Positions 54,205 to 62,531 of a stretch of 64,000 bases of DNA are shown piece by piece. Both the position numbers and the translations under genes were made by a program. The DNA is taken from assembly GCF_000517625.1 (NCBI RefSeq), contig NZ_CP007055.1, positions 2,294,001-2,358,000 on the forward strand, written 5' to 3'. How positions within the stretch are numbered: the stretch's first letter is position 1; every line of letters starts with the position of its first letter. Below the pieces are notes generated by a model that saw only the letters and a program-made list of their open reading frames with translations, was not told the DNA's origin and made no database searches. This DNA comes from Halostagnicola larsenii XH-48. GTDB taxonomy: Archaea > Halobacteriota > Halobacteria > Halobacteriales > Natrialbaceae.

Positions 54205-54537
54205 TCGATTTCTGGTGCTGCGTTGGAAAATTGCTTTCGTGCGTGGAGGAACATGGACACGGATTCGGACTATCGATACTTAATCATTTGTTAGATGTGT
54301 GTACGTTCGCCCCGCAAAACATACACTAGAAAATATCTTCCCGGTTCTCGCGCCCTTATGCGACTGTATGACAAACGAAACCGTATGCGAGCTATCGGAG
54401 TCCCAGCGTACGATGATACTGACACGCTCGAGGATTCGATTCGACCGCGCCGTGTCAAGCGCTAGAATGATGGTATTTCGAACTGTCGTTAAAATCATTA
54501 TGTATTATTACTTCCCGCGTTATAGACTTATATTGCC
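54205..54537. other. Intergenic region containing the qor relic and amylase promoter
   Basis: This 333-nt stretch is more AT-rich than its neighbours. It contains a 98-bp block (54336-54433) homologous to the 5' end of the qor gene at 56730, described separately. Its last 60 nt (tgtattatta at 54501-54510, ttatagac at about 54520) probably form the alpha-amylase promoter with a short leader. Confidence 0.6.
54336..54465 (+). pseudogene. Decayed duplicate of the qor promoter and first codons
   Basis: Positions 54336-54433 align without gaps to 56681-56778, with about 83 of 98 bases identical by hand count. The shared block spans the TATA element (cccttatg here, cttttatg at the intact copy), the start codon at the same distance, and 16 codons: MRAIGVPAYDDTDTLE here against MRAIEVPTYGESDTLE in qor. 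The frame then departs and stops at 54463-54465 after 26 codons. It is a truncated relic and not a gene. The promoter looks intact and points into the amylase gene. Confidence 0.8.
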
Positions 54538-56565
54538 ATGGGAAATAACCAAAGTCACAGCAGATTGACGCAGGAATCCAGTATCGACCGGCGAACGGTC
54601 ATGAAAGCGAGCGCAGCGCTCGGAACGCTCGCGCTCTCGGGAGCCACGCTCGGGGCGACGGGCGTGCAGGCGCTGCCCGACGGACCCGAAGCCGACGAGG
54701 ACACCGTCGCCTTGCAGATGTTTCACCGCGAGTGGACCGAAATCGAATCCCGAATCCCCGACGTCGCCGACTCGGGATTCGACGCCATCTGGGTCCAGCA
54801 GCCGGCCGAAATGAAACTGGACTGGGACGACCTCACCTACGACGGGACGATGGGATTCTACGACGAGGTCGGCCCCTACGGGCACCGCGACCCGCATCCG
54901 CCGATCGGCTACCAGCCGATCGACCTGCGAAACTTCGACTCCTCGCTCGGAACGGAAGGCGAACTCGAGTCGCTGATCGAGACCGCTCACGAGCACGATA
55001 TCGAGGTCATCGTCGACACCGTACTCAACCACATGGCCAATCCTGACGGGCCCGACGGGCGGATCGACTGGCCCCAGTTCGAGGCGGACAAACACTTCCA
55101 CAACAACGGAACGCTCGGCGACGACTGTCAGGTAGACGGCGAGGCGGCAAACTACGAGTGCGATCTGCTCGGCCTCCCCTCGCTGGACGTCGAGCATCCC
55201 GAGGTCCAGTCAGCCCACGAGGCGTATATCGAGAAGATCGCCGGGCTGGGTGCCGACGGACTCCGCTACGACGCGGCCGCGCACGTCTGGCCGTGGTACA
55301 TGGAAGAGAACATCAACCCGCTCGCGGACGACCTCGGCCTCTGGCGCGTCGCGGAGGTCTGGGACGAAGGCGACGTCGACGGCCTGCTCGAGTGGGCCGA
55401 CACCGGCATGACAGTCTTCGACTTTCCGTTCTACTCGGCCATCTCGGACGCGTTCGAGAACGGCAGCATGGAGAACCTCTCTCAAAACGCCGCACCCGGC
55501 GTCGTCCACCGAGATCCGAGCGTCGCGGTCACGTTCGTCCAGAACCACGACGCCGTCGGTCCGGGGGTCCAGCCGACCGACGACGCCCAGACCGTCCCCG
55601 AAGGTCGCGCGGTCGAGCTGGCCGAAGCGTTCATCCTGGCGTACGCCGGTATGCCGATGCTCTACCGATCGGGTCCCGAGGAGTACCACGAACTCGAAGA
55701 CGACGAGCTGTCGACACTCGTCGCGGTCTCGAACGAGTTCGCGCAGGGCGAGGTCATCGACCGCGACGTGGGAATCGACCACTACGTCTTCGAACGGGAC
55801 GGAAACCTCCTCGCGGGGATCAACAAAGGCGGCCAGACCGAGTCGGTCACGGTCGAGTCGGGGTGGAGCGACACCGTCCTCGTCGACGCCACCGGCAACG
55901 GCGACGACCTCGAGGTCGGCGCGACCGGCGAGGTCACCGTCGAGATTCCCGCCGAAGGGTACGTCATGTACGTCGACGACGCCGATTCGATTCCGGCAGA
56001 ACGCGGTATCTCGTTCGAATCCACCGAGTACGCGATCGATGGCGGCGAAAGCGTCGACATCGACGTCACAGCCAGCGCCGGCAAGGAGGCTCTCGCCGCG
56101 GACGTGACACTCGCAGTCGACGGCACCGACGCGGCGACCGAGAGCGTCGACATCGATGCCGGATCGTCGGTCTCGGTGAGCTTCGACGTGGAGACGGCCG
56201 ACCTCGCGGACGGCGAGTACGACCTCGAGGTCACCATCCCCGACGATTCCGACACCGCCACGCTCGTCGTTGGAGGCGAAGCCGACGACGGCGAACTAAC
56301 GCTTCGGACGACGGTCGACGTCGGATACGGTCAATCCGTCTACTTCAGCGGCAGCGCCGACGAGCTCACCGACTGGGGCGGCGGGATCGAAGGGACCTGG
56401 TCTGCGGGCAACGTCTGGGAGGTCACCATCGACGACCCCGGCGAGTTCGAGTGGAAGACCCGCCGCGGCCCGTCGGACGCCACCGGCGACGTCTGGGAGC
56501 GCGGCGACAATCACAATCACACGGACCTCGAGGTCGACCATCAGGGCTGGACGGACGACGCCTGA
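54538..56565 (+). CDS. Tat-exported alpha-amylase (GH13) with C-terminal starch-binding-like domain
   Basis: The 675-residue protein has a twin-arginine signal (SIDRRTVMKASAALGTLAL), so it is exported folded. The GH13 barrel shows IVDTVLNHM (region I), ADGLRYDAAAHVW (region II, Asp nucleophile), RVAEVWDEGD (region III, Glu acid) and TFVQNHDAVG (region IV, Asp). After the barrel and a beta domain come a segment of about 95 residues (ISFESTEYAIDGGESVDIDV) that may be Ig-like, and a CBM20-like end (VDVGYGQSVYFSGSADELTD). It degrades starch or related alpha-glucans outside the cell. The closeness of the two qor copies suggests the gene entered this site. Confidence 0.88.
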   Translation: MGNNQSHSRLTQESSIDRRTVMKASAALGTLALSGATLGATGVQALPDGPEADEDTVALQMFHREWTEIESRIPDVADSGFDAIWVQQPAEMKLDWDDLTYDGTMGFYDEVGPYGHRDPHPPIGYQPIDLRNFDSSLGTEGELESLIETAHEHDIEVIVDTVLNHMANPDGPDGRIDWPQFEADKHFHNNGTLGDDCQVDGEAANYECDLLGLPSLDVEHPEVQSAHEAYIEKIAGLGADGLRYDAAAHVWPWYMEENINPLADDLGLWRVAEVWDEGDVDGLLEWADTGMTVFDFPFYSAISDAFENGSMENLSQNAAPGVVHRDPSVAVTFVQNHDAVGPGVQPTDDAQTVPEGRAVELAEAFILAYAGMPMLYRSGPEEYHELEDDELSTLVAVSNEFAQGEVIDRDVGIDHYVFERDGNLLAGINKGGQTESVTVESGWSDTVLVDATGNGDDLEVGATGEVTVEIPAEGYVMYVDDADSIPAERGISFESTEYAIDGGESVDIDVTASAGKEALAADVTLAVDGTDAATESVDIDAGSSVSVSFDVETADLADGEYDLEVTIPDDSDTATLVVGGEADDGELTLRTTVDVGYGQSVYFSGSADELTDWGGGIEGTWSAGNVWEVTIDDPGEFEWKTRRGPSDATGDVWERGDNHNHTDLEVDHQGWTDDA

Positions 56566-56697
56566 TCGACCGTACCGATCGCCTACGGAAGGGGCTGCTG
56601 GTGTCGCTCGAGGACGACCGACCGGCCGGAGGCCGCGCTGGTGACCGCCCGGAAACGATTCTCGGAAACGGCTGGCCGGTTCTTCCCGGTTCTCGCG

Positions 56698-56705
56698 CTT
56701 TTATG
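56698..56705 (+). promoter_or_regulatory. TATA box of leaderless qor
   Basis: cttttatg lies 25-32 nt before the qor ATG. The same spacing and nearly the same bases are retained in the relic at 54353-54360, which supports its importance. Confidence 0.55.
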
Positions 56706-56729
56706 CAACTGTGTGACGAACGGAAACGT

Positions 56730-57701
56730 ATGCGAGCTATCGAAGTGCCAACGTACGGAGAGAGCGACACGCTCGAGGTCGTCGACTCGGAGAAACCCGA
56801 TCCAGAACCGGGCGAGGTTCGAATCGAGATCGAAGCCGCCGGGATCAACTTCGCGGACATCATGCAACGCCGCGGCGCGTATCCCGGCGGTCCCGACGCG
56901 CCGTATACGCCCGGCATGGAAGCCGCGGGGACGGTCGATGAGACTGGCAAAGGTGTCGACCTCGAGGAGGGCGACCGCGTCGTCGCGATGCTCAACACCG
57001 GCGGATACGCCGAGTACGCGACTGCGAACGCCCAGATGCTGTTCCCGATTCCCGACGGGATGAGCTTCGAGGAAGCCGCCGGATTCCCCGTTCAGTTTCT
57101 CACCGCCCACGCCTGTCTGTTCGAGTGGGGCGGCTTAGCGGAGGGTGAATCGGTCCTGATACAGGCCGCGGCGGGCGGCGTCGGCACCGCCGCGGTGCAA
57201 CTCGCCGCCCAGGCCGGTGCCGAGGTCTTCGGAACCGCGAGCACGCAGGAAAAACTCGACCTCGCCGCGGAACTGGGTTGTGACCACCCGATCCAGTACA
57301 CGGAGGTCGACTTCCGGGAGCCGATCGCGGAAGAAACCGACGGCGAGGGCGTCGACCTCGTCCTCGAGAGCGTCGGCGACGACGTGTTCGACCGCAGTCT
57401 CGACGCCCTCGCACACTTCGGTCGGCTCGTCACCTACGGCGTGGCAAGCGGCGTCCCGGCCGAGGCGGAGAACCGACGGCTCCTCTTCGAGAACAAGAGC
57501 GTCTCCGGATTCCACCTCGGACAGGCGTCAGTCCACGACCCGAGCAAGATCATGAAGGCCGTTCCGGAACTCACCGAGGGGCTCACGTCGGGCGATCTCG
57601 AGGTTATCGTCGGCGAGTCGTTCGCACTCGAGGACGCGGCCGAGGCCCACCAGTACATCGAAGACCGGAAGAGTTCGGGAAAAGTCGTGCTGAAACCGTA
57701 A
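56730..57701 (+). CDS. NADPH:quinone oxidoreductase (zinc-independent MDR family)
   Basis: The 323-residue MDR protein has VRIEIEAAGINFADIMQRRG, PYTPGMEAAGTV, the cofactor motif VLIQAAAGGVGTAAVQLAAQ and VDLVLESVGDDVFDRSLDAL, and ends AHQYIEDRKSSGKVVLKP. No zinc-binding Cys residues are present, as in quinone oxidoreductase/zeta-crystallin. It would reduce quinones or enones with NADPH in the cytosol. The ATG at 56730 is supported by the TATA box 25-32 nt upstream and by the matching start in the relic. A longer in-frame ORF to 55158 runs through the amylase gene and is not real. Confidence 0.9.
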   Translation: MRAIEVPTYGESDTLEVVDSEKPDPEPGEVRIEIEAAGINFADIMQRRGAYPGGPDAPYTPGMEAAGTVDETGKGVDLEEGDRVVAMLNTGGYAEYATANAQMLFPIPDGMSFEEAAGFPVQFLTAHACLFEWGGLAEGESVLIQAAAGGVGTAAVQLAAQAGAEVFGTASTQEKLDLAAELGCDHPIQYTEVDFREPIAEETDGEGVDLVLESVGDDVFDRSLDALAHFGRLVTYGVASGVPAEAENRRLLFENKSVSGFHLGQASVHDPSKIMKAVPELTEGLTSGDLEVIVGESFALEDAAEAHQYIEDRKSSGKVVLKP

Positions 57702-57760
57702 GCGGGTCGAGCGGCGACTCGAGGGAATTTTCGTCGTGAGAACGCAAATCCACTGTCGGC

Positions 57761-60700
57761 TCACTGCCCAGTTCGCCCGCCGTCAGCTTCGATCGACGGC
57801 GAGCCCTCGGCCTCCGCGGACGCGTCTCCGTCGGGCCCACACCCGAGCGACCGATGGGGGCAATATCGGCAATGGGGACCCGGCGTCGTCTCCACGAACG
57901 TCGGCTCGTCGATGGACGCGAGCGACTCGCGAACCGCCGACCAGTCGGGCAGTTCCCCCGGCTCGAGGAGTTCGACCCGCGACCCCTCGACGTCGCCGAC
58001 GTAGACGTATCCGACCCCTGCGATCGGTTCGTCGAACGCCTGCTCGCAGGCTCGAGCGTACACCGAGAGCTGGACGGCCTCGCCCGGATCGATCCGTTCG
58101 GCGGTCGCTTTGTAATCGAGCACGACCAGCCCGCCCGCGGGGGTTCGCTGGACCGAATCGACGTAACCGACGACATCCCCAGTGACTCCGGAGACGTCCT
58201 CGAGGACGAACGGCAGTTCGGCCGCGACGGTCTCCCAGTCGGCGACGGGAGCGTCGAACGCCTCGGCTTCGGCCTCGAAATACCGATCGATACACGCCAG
58301 AACCGCCTCGCGGTGCTCGAGGGAATCACGCGCTGCGAGCTGTCTGCTGGCCGCGTCGTGCCACGCACCACGGGTGTCGTAGCCGCGGTGGAACGCCTCC
58401 TCGGCGACGGCGTGGAAGATCGACCCGACGAGACGGCTGTCGGCTCGATCCCGTGTTGACCGCCGCGAGTCCGGCGACAGATTCTCGCGGTCACTCTCGG
58501 CCGGTCGAACGGAATCGCCGGGTGCCTGCACGACGTGATCGAGGTAGTGCTTTCGGGCGCAGGTCTCGTGGGTCGCCAGCGCGGAGTAACTGTGACGCAT
58601 CGTCGCCTCGAGTTCGGAGATGGTCGAGAGCGTCTCGACCGGGAACCGAACCGTCTCCGTCGTTAGCGCACTCGCCTGCCGCGCCATCGGTACGTCGAAG
58701 TCGTCGACGAGTCCGGCACTGCTCGCGGCGTCGGCGGCCGGGAGCAACTGCCCGTTGCGGAGCAATCGACCGAGCTGGTGGACCGTCTCGATCGCCTCCC
58801 GCGTCTCGAGCGGTTCGATCCGCCGGTCGTCGTAGTCCTGGTAATACGTGATCGTTCCCGGGTTCGTGCGTGCTGTCGACGAAAGTGCGTCCGTCCAGTC
58901 GACGACGGTCTTCGGATACTGCTCGCGAACGGTCTCGAAGCTCTCGGAGACCGTCGACCAGAGGTCCATCCGTTTGCCCGCCACGGACCACTCGATGTCG
59001 TCGGCGAGACAGGACTCGGCGGTCGAGACGGACAACTGCGTCTCGTCGCCGTCGTAGTCGTACTCCGAGCCGAACACGAGGAGGTGGTTCTCGGCTCGAG
59101 TCAGTGCGACGTGGAGCACGCGCCACTCCTCGCCGAGGGGGTCGGCCGCGAGGTTCGCGAGCAGCGGCGAGTCGACATCGTCGTCGAGCGTCGCCTCGAG
59201 GAGTCGGTACCGGTCGCGGCGAGCGTAATCGCCGTCGACGCACCATTCCTCGTCCGAGAGGAATGGTGCGAGGACGGTATCGAACTGCAGCCCCTTCGCC
59301 TGGTGGACCGTCATCACGTCGATACGGTCGCTCGAGCGAGCGCCACGGTCGCCCGAGGACTCGCTCGCGCGGAGGGTTCGTTCGAGCGCGTCGACGAACC
59401 GCGGCGTGAGCGCCGTCAGTACCGAATCGCCGTCGTATCCCTCGACGAATCGATCGATTCGCTCGAGTTCGGCGCGTTCCTCGGCGGTCAGGAACCACTC
59501 GAGATTCGTTCGTTCCCGGAAGCGCCGGACGAACTCCGAGAGCGGGTAGACGTCCCGGATCGACTCGAGCGCTTCGAGGTGATCTCGGGCCCGCGAGAGC
59601 CTGTCGAGGGCCTCGACCGACGGCTGATCGTCGCCAGATGAGGGGCGCTTCGTACCGCTCTCGAGGTCGGAAGCGGACTCGGGGAAACAGTCGATATCGA
59701 ACAGCGCCTCGTACAACGAGTCGCCTCGCCGGGCGAGCGCCGCGAGGTCCGATTCCGGAATGCGATACCGATAGAGCAACACCCGCCGGAGGTGGGCATC
59801 GGCGTCCGGGTCGACAAGTACGCGAAGATACGAGAGGACGGTCTGGACGCCCGGCGAGATTTTGCCCCTCGGCGAGCCGGAGACGGCAAAGGGGATCCGG
59901 CGACTCTCGAGCTCGTCGGCGACCGCCTGCGCCTGCCGGTTCGTTCGAACGATGATCGCGATATCCTCGAGCGAGCGCCGCGGGACGTTCTCGACCCGGC
60001 CGTTGAGCAGTCGAGCGGTCGCTCTGGCCACCTGCTCGGGCGTCGACCAGGGCAGTTCGTCGCTCTCGACTTTCAGCAGTCGGTGGGGCGGATCCGCCTC
60101 GTCGTACTCGCCGGGGGTTCGGTCGTTCTCCCGCAGCGTCTTCGACTCCTGGGGCCCGTACGAACAGTGGTTCGTCAGATCGAGGATCTCCTGTCGCGAC
60201 CGGAAGTTCAACTCGAGTTCGATCGACTCGTGTTCGTCGTCGGTGTCGGCGAGTCGGTCGAGCCCCTCGCGGTCGGTTCCTCGCCAGCCGTAGATCGCCT
60301 GATCCTTGTCGCCGATCGCGAGTAGATCCGGCCGGGTTTCGCCCTCGGTGAGCGCCCGAATGAGTCGAAACTGCGTCTCGTCGGTGTCCTGAAACTCGTC
60401 GCAGTAGACGTGGTCCCAGCGGTTCGCGATTTCGTCGGCGACGGAACCGGCTCCGGTGAGCAACCCCGTCGCCGTCCGAACGAGTTCGTCGAAGTCGACG
60501 GCGTCGTCGCGCGCTAACGTCTCCCGATAATCCGCGTAGACGTCGGTATAGTGGCGGGCGAGCCGCAGGAACTCGACGTAGTGTTTCAACCGACCGAACG
60601 GCGTTTGCTCGAGTCGGCCCGTCGACTCGCCCCAGATCTCGTTTCCGAACAGCGCTCTCGGCAGGTGTTTCGTCGTCGGCTCCTCGAGCGAGAGTTCCTC

Positions 60701-61513
60701 GAGTGTATTGGTCACGCACGTCTGTAGCGCCCGAAGGTATCGATCGATCGTGCCGACGACCGGATCCGACCGAAACTCGCTCGGCGCTTCCGCGATCTTC
60801 TCGCGACAGAAGCCGACCAGCTTGCCGTACTCGATCAGCGACTCGCGTGCGGCCTCGAGGTGATCGGGGTCGTTGAAGTACCGAAACGCCTCCTTGTCGA
60901 AGGAGAGTTCCTCGGTCGCGGTCTCCTCGAGCCAGAGGACGAACTCGGTACACAACTCGAGTGTCCGGACCGACGGCAGTCGCGACTCGAGGGTTTCGGG
61001 GCCGATGTCCTCCTGGCTCATCGTCGCGATGAACCCGTCGATGGCGTCTGCGAGGTCCGCCGGTGAGCTGTCGCCGCGAGCGGGGGCCGCCGCGAAGTCG
61101 TACTCGGTTTCGGCGAGCAGTCGGCCGACGATCCGCCGTCGCTTGCGTTCGGTCACGACCTCGAACTCCGGCGAGAGTCCGAGGTAGTAGGCGTACTCGC
61201 GAACGAGCTGATAACAGAACGAGTGGTAGGTGTAGACGTCGATGGCCGCGGCGGCCTCCGGATCGAGCCGTTCTGTTACCGCCTCGCGAATGCTCGAGGC
61301 GGCCTCGTTCGCGAAGGTGAGTACCAGCACGTCCTCGGGGTCGACCGCCCCGCTGTCGATCGCCCGCTCGATCCGCATGAGCATCGTCGTCGTCTTCCCG
61401 GTCCCGGCACCCGCGTCGACGGCCGTCGACACGCTCTCGCTCTCGATGACCCGCCGCTGGTTTCCCTTCGGCTCGAGCGGACCGGTTCCCGCCGGTTCCG
61501 ACCGGTCACCCAT
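57761..61513 (-). CDS. UvrD/AddA-type helicase-nuclease
   Basis: The 1250-residue protein has all superfamily 1A helicase motifs: Walker A TAVDAGAGTGKTTTMLMRIE (about 31-45), Walker B DHVYCDEFQDTDETQF, motif III LAIGDKDQAIYGWRG, motif V VMTVHQAKGLQFDTV and motif VI HVALTRAENHLLVFG. The C-terminal nuclease has GSIFHAVAEEAFH (His1034), VGYVDSVQ (Asp1119) and LVVLDYKAT (Asp1133, Lys1135), an intact PD-(D/E)xK site. Cys985 and Cys1215, Cys1218, Cys1225 form a four-Cys cluster staple as in AddB/Cas4. The start (ATG 61513) overlaps the upstream gene by 8 nt. It likely unwinds and degrades DNA ends. Confidence 0.9.
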   Translation of the reverse strand: MGDRSEPAGTGPLEPKGNQRRVIESESVSTAVDAGAGTGKTTTMLMRIERAIDSGAVDPEDVLVLTFANEAASSIREAVTERLDPEAAAAIDVYTYHSFCYQLVREYAYYLGLSPEFEVVTERKRRRIVGRLLAETEYDFAAAPARGDSSPADLADAIDGFIATMSQEDIGPETLESRLPSVRTLELCTEFVLWLEETATEELSFDKEAFRYFNDPDHLEAARESLIEYGKLVGFCREKIAEAPSEFRSDPVVGTIDRYLRALQTCVTNTLEELSLEEPTTKHLPRALFGNEIWGESTGRLEQTPFGRLKHYVEFLRLARHYTDVYADYRETLARDDAVDFDELVRTATGLLTGAGSVADEIANRWDHVYCDEFQDTDETQFRLIRALTEGETRPDLLAIGDKDQAIYGWRGTDREGLDRLADTDDEHESIELELNFRSRQEILDLTNHCSYGPQESKTLRENDRTPGEYDEADPPHRLLKVESDELPWSTPEQVARATARLLNGRVENVPRRSLEDIAIIVRTNRQAQAVADELESRRIPFAVSGSPRGKISPGVQTVLSYLRVLVDPDADAHLRRVLLYRYRIPESDLAALARRGDSLYEALFDIDCFPESASDLESGTKRPSSGDDQPSVEALDRLSRARDHLEALESIRDVYPLSEFVRRFRERTNLEWFLTAEERAELERIDRFVEGYDGDSVLTALTPRFVDALERTLRASESSGDRGARSSDRIDVMTVHQAKGLQFDTVLAPFLSDEEWCVDGDYARRDRYRLLEATLDDDVDSPLLANLAADPLGEEWRVLHVALTRAENHLLVFGSEYDYDGDETQLSVSTAESCLADDIEWSVAGKRMDLWSTVSESFETVREQYPKTVVDWTDALSSTARTNPGTITYYQDYDDRRIEPLETREAIETVHQLGRLLRNGQLLPAADAASSAGLVDDFDVPMARQASALTTETVRFPVETLSTISELEATMRHSYSALATHETCARKHYLDHVVQAPGDSVRPAESDRENLSPDSRRSTRDRADSRLVGSIFHAVAEEAFHRGYDTRGAWHDAASRQLAARDSLEHREAVLACIDRYFEAEAEAFDAPVADWETVAAELPFVLEDVSGVTGDVVGYVDSVQRTPAGGLVVLDYKATAERIDPGEAVQLSVYARACEQAFDEPIAGVGYVYVGDVEGSRVELLEPGELPDWSAVRESLASIDEPTFVETTPGPHCRYCPHRSLGCGPDGDASAEAEGSPSIEADGGRTGQ

Positions 61514-62531
61514 CGAAACGCACCTCCCGTGAGAGGTAGTCCGGACAGCAGACCGCATAGCCACAGTCCGGACACGACTCGTCTGCGATCCGATCCCATC
61601 CTCCCGGAGGATTGAACCGCTTGGAGACGAGGTCGTCGACGATAGTTGCGAGTCGGTCTTCGACCGTTCCGTTCCGGTGTTCGTGTGTCATGCCAAACGT
61701 GTGGTGATCGATGAAGACGTCGGTCAGGTCGGTCCCTTCGACGCTCGTTTCGACGGTTTCGCTCACCCAGTTGACCGAGTTCCGGGATCGATCCGCCAGC
61801 GGGATCACGACGTATCGGCAGGTCCGATCCTCGAGCCCGAGCCGATCGCACAACCCCCGGAGGCCGTCGAGAACGACGGCCGTCTCCAGTAACGTGGCGA
61901 CCGTGCCCGGTTCGAAGGTCGACTCGTCCGGATCGAAGTGGTCCGTAAACAGCGCCTGAACGTCGCCTTCCCAGTCGGACCGATAGCGGAGCAGTCCGAG
62001 CGAGTCGACCGTGGGAACGAACCGAACGCCGACGAGCGAGGAGCCGTCGCCGACGACGTAATCGACCGACGACTCGAGGGCGACGGATCGACTCGTCGAC
62101 GGCTCGTCCGCTGGAATCGATATCGTCGACGACAGCGCGAGCGCCGGCCCGACCAGTTCGCCAGCGGTGCTCGTCGATCGAAGGTCGTCGATGCCCGCGG
62201 CGTGAGCAGCCCCGACCGCCTCGACGTACGCCCGTGCGGTTGCCTCGAGCACCCGGCGTTCGAACTCGCGTTGTGCTCGTGAGTGAAACCGCTCGTCGTG
62301 CTCGTGCCAGCGCGTCGACAATCGCTCGAGGATTGCTTCTTCGAGGGGTTTCTGATCGGTCTCGCCAGTTCGAAGGCCGTCACAGAGCGCTCGTCGAAGC
62401 AGATCGACGCGGTCGGCCGACGGCGAATCCGGTTCGTCCCGTCTGAGTTCCTGTACGTGAGCGAACTCGTAGCGTCGCGGACAGCGGAGATACGTCTCGA
62501 GCGCGTCGACCGAGAGCGTTCGATCACTCAC
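61506..62531 (-). CDS. Iron-sulfur-staple protein related to Cas4/AddB nuclease, active site degenerate
   Basis: The 341-residue protein starts LSVDALETYLRCPRRYEFAH (Cys17) and ends ESCPDCGYAVCCPDYLSREV (Cys320, Cys323, Cys329). The pattern C ... C-x2-C-x5-C is the iron-sulfur staple of AddB, Cas4 and Dna2. The nuclease core reads SSVDYVVGDGSSLVGVRFVP; an Asp is kept in VDY but the following D/E-x-K is replaced by V-R-F, so it is probably inactive as a nuclease. It overlaps its neighbours by 8 nt on each side, implying translational coupling and a shared complex. It may correspond to the C-terminal part of AddB as a separate chain. Confidence 0.75.
   Translation of the reverse strand: MSDRTLSVDALETYLRCPRRYEFAHVQELRRDEPDSPSADRVDLLRRALCDGLRTGETDQKPLEEAILERLSTRWHEHDERFHSRAQREFERRVLEATARAYVEAVGAAHAAGIDDLRSTSTAGELVGPALALSSTISIPADEPSTSRSVALESSVDYVVGDGSSLVGVRFVPTVDSLGLLRYRSDWEGDVQALFTDHFDPDESTFEPGTVATLLETAVVLDGLRGLCDRLGLEDRTCRYVVIPLADRSRNSVNWVSETVETSVEGTDLTDVFIDHHTFGMTHEHRNGTVEDRLATIVDDLVSKRFNPPGGWDRIADESCPDCGYAVCCPDYLSREVRFDG

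Noticed and set aside
55158-56729. In-frame extension of qor far upstream
   Set aside because: It runs through the amylase gene in another frame. The TATA box and the relic both support the ATG at 56730.
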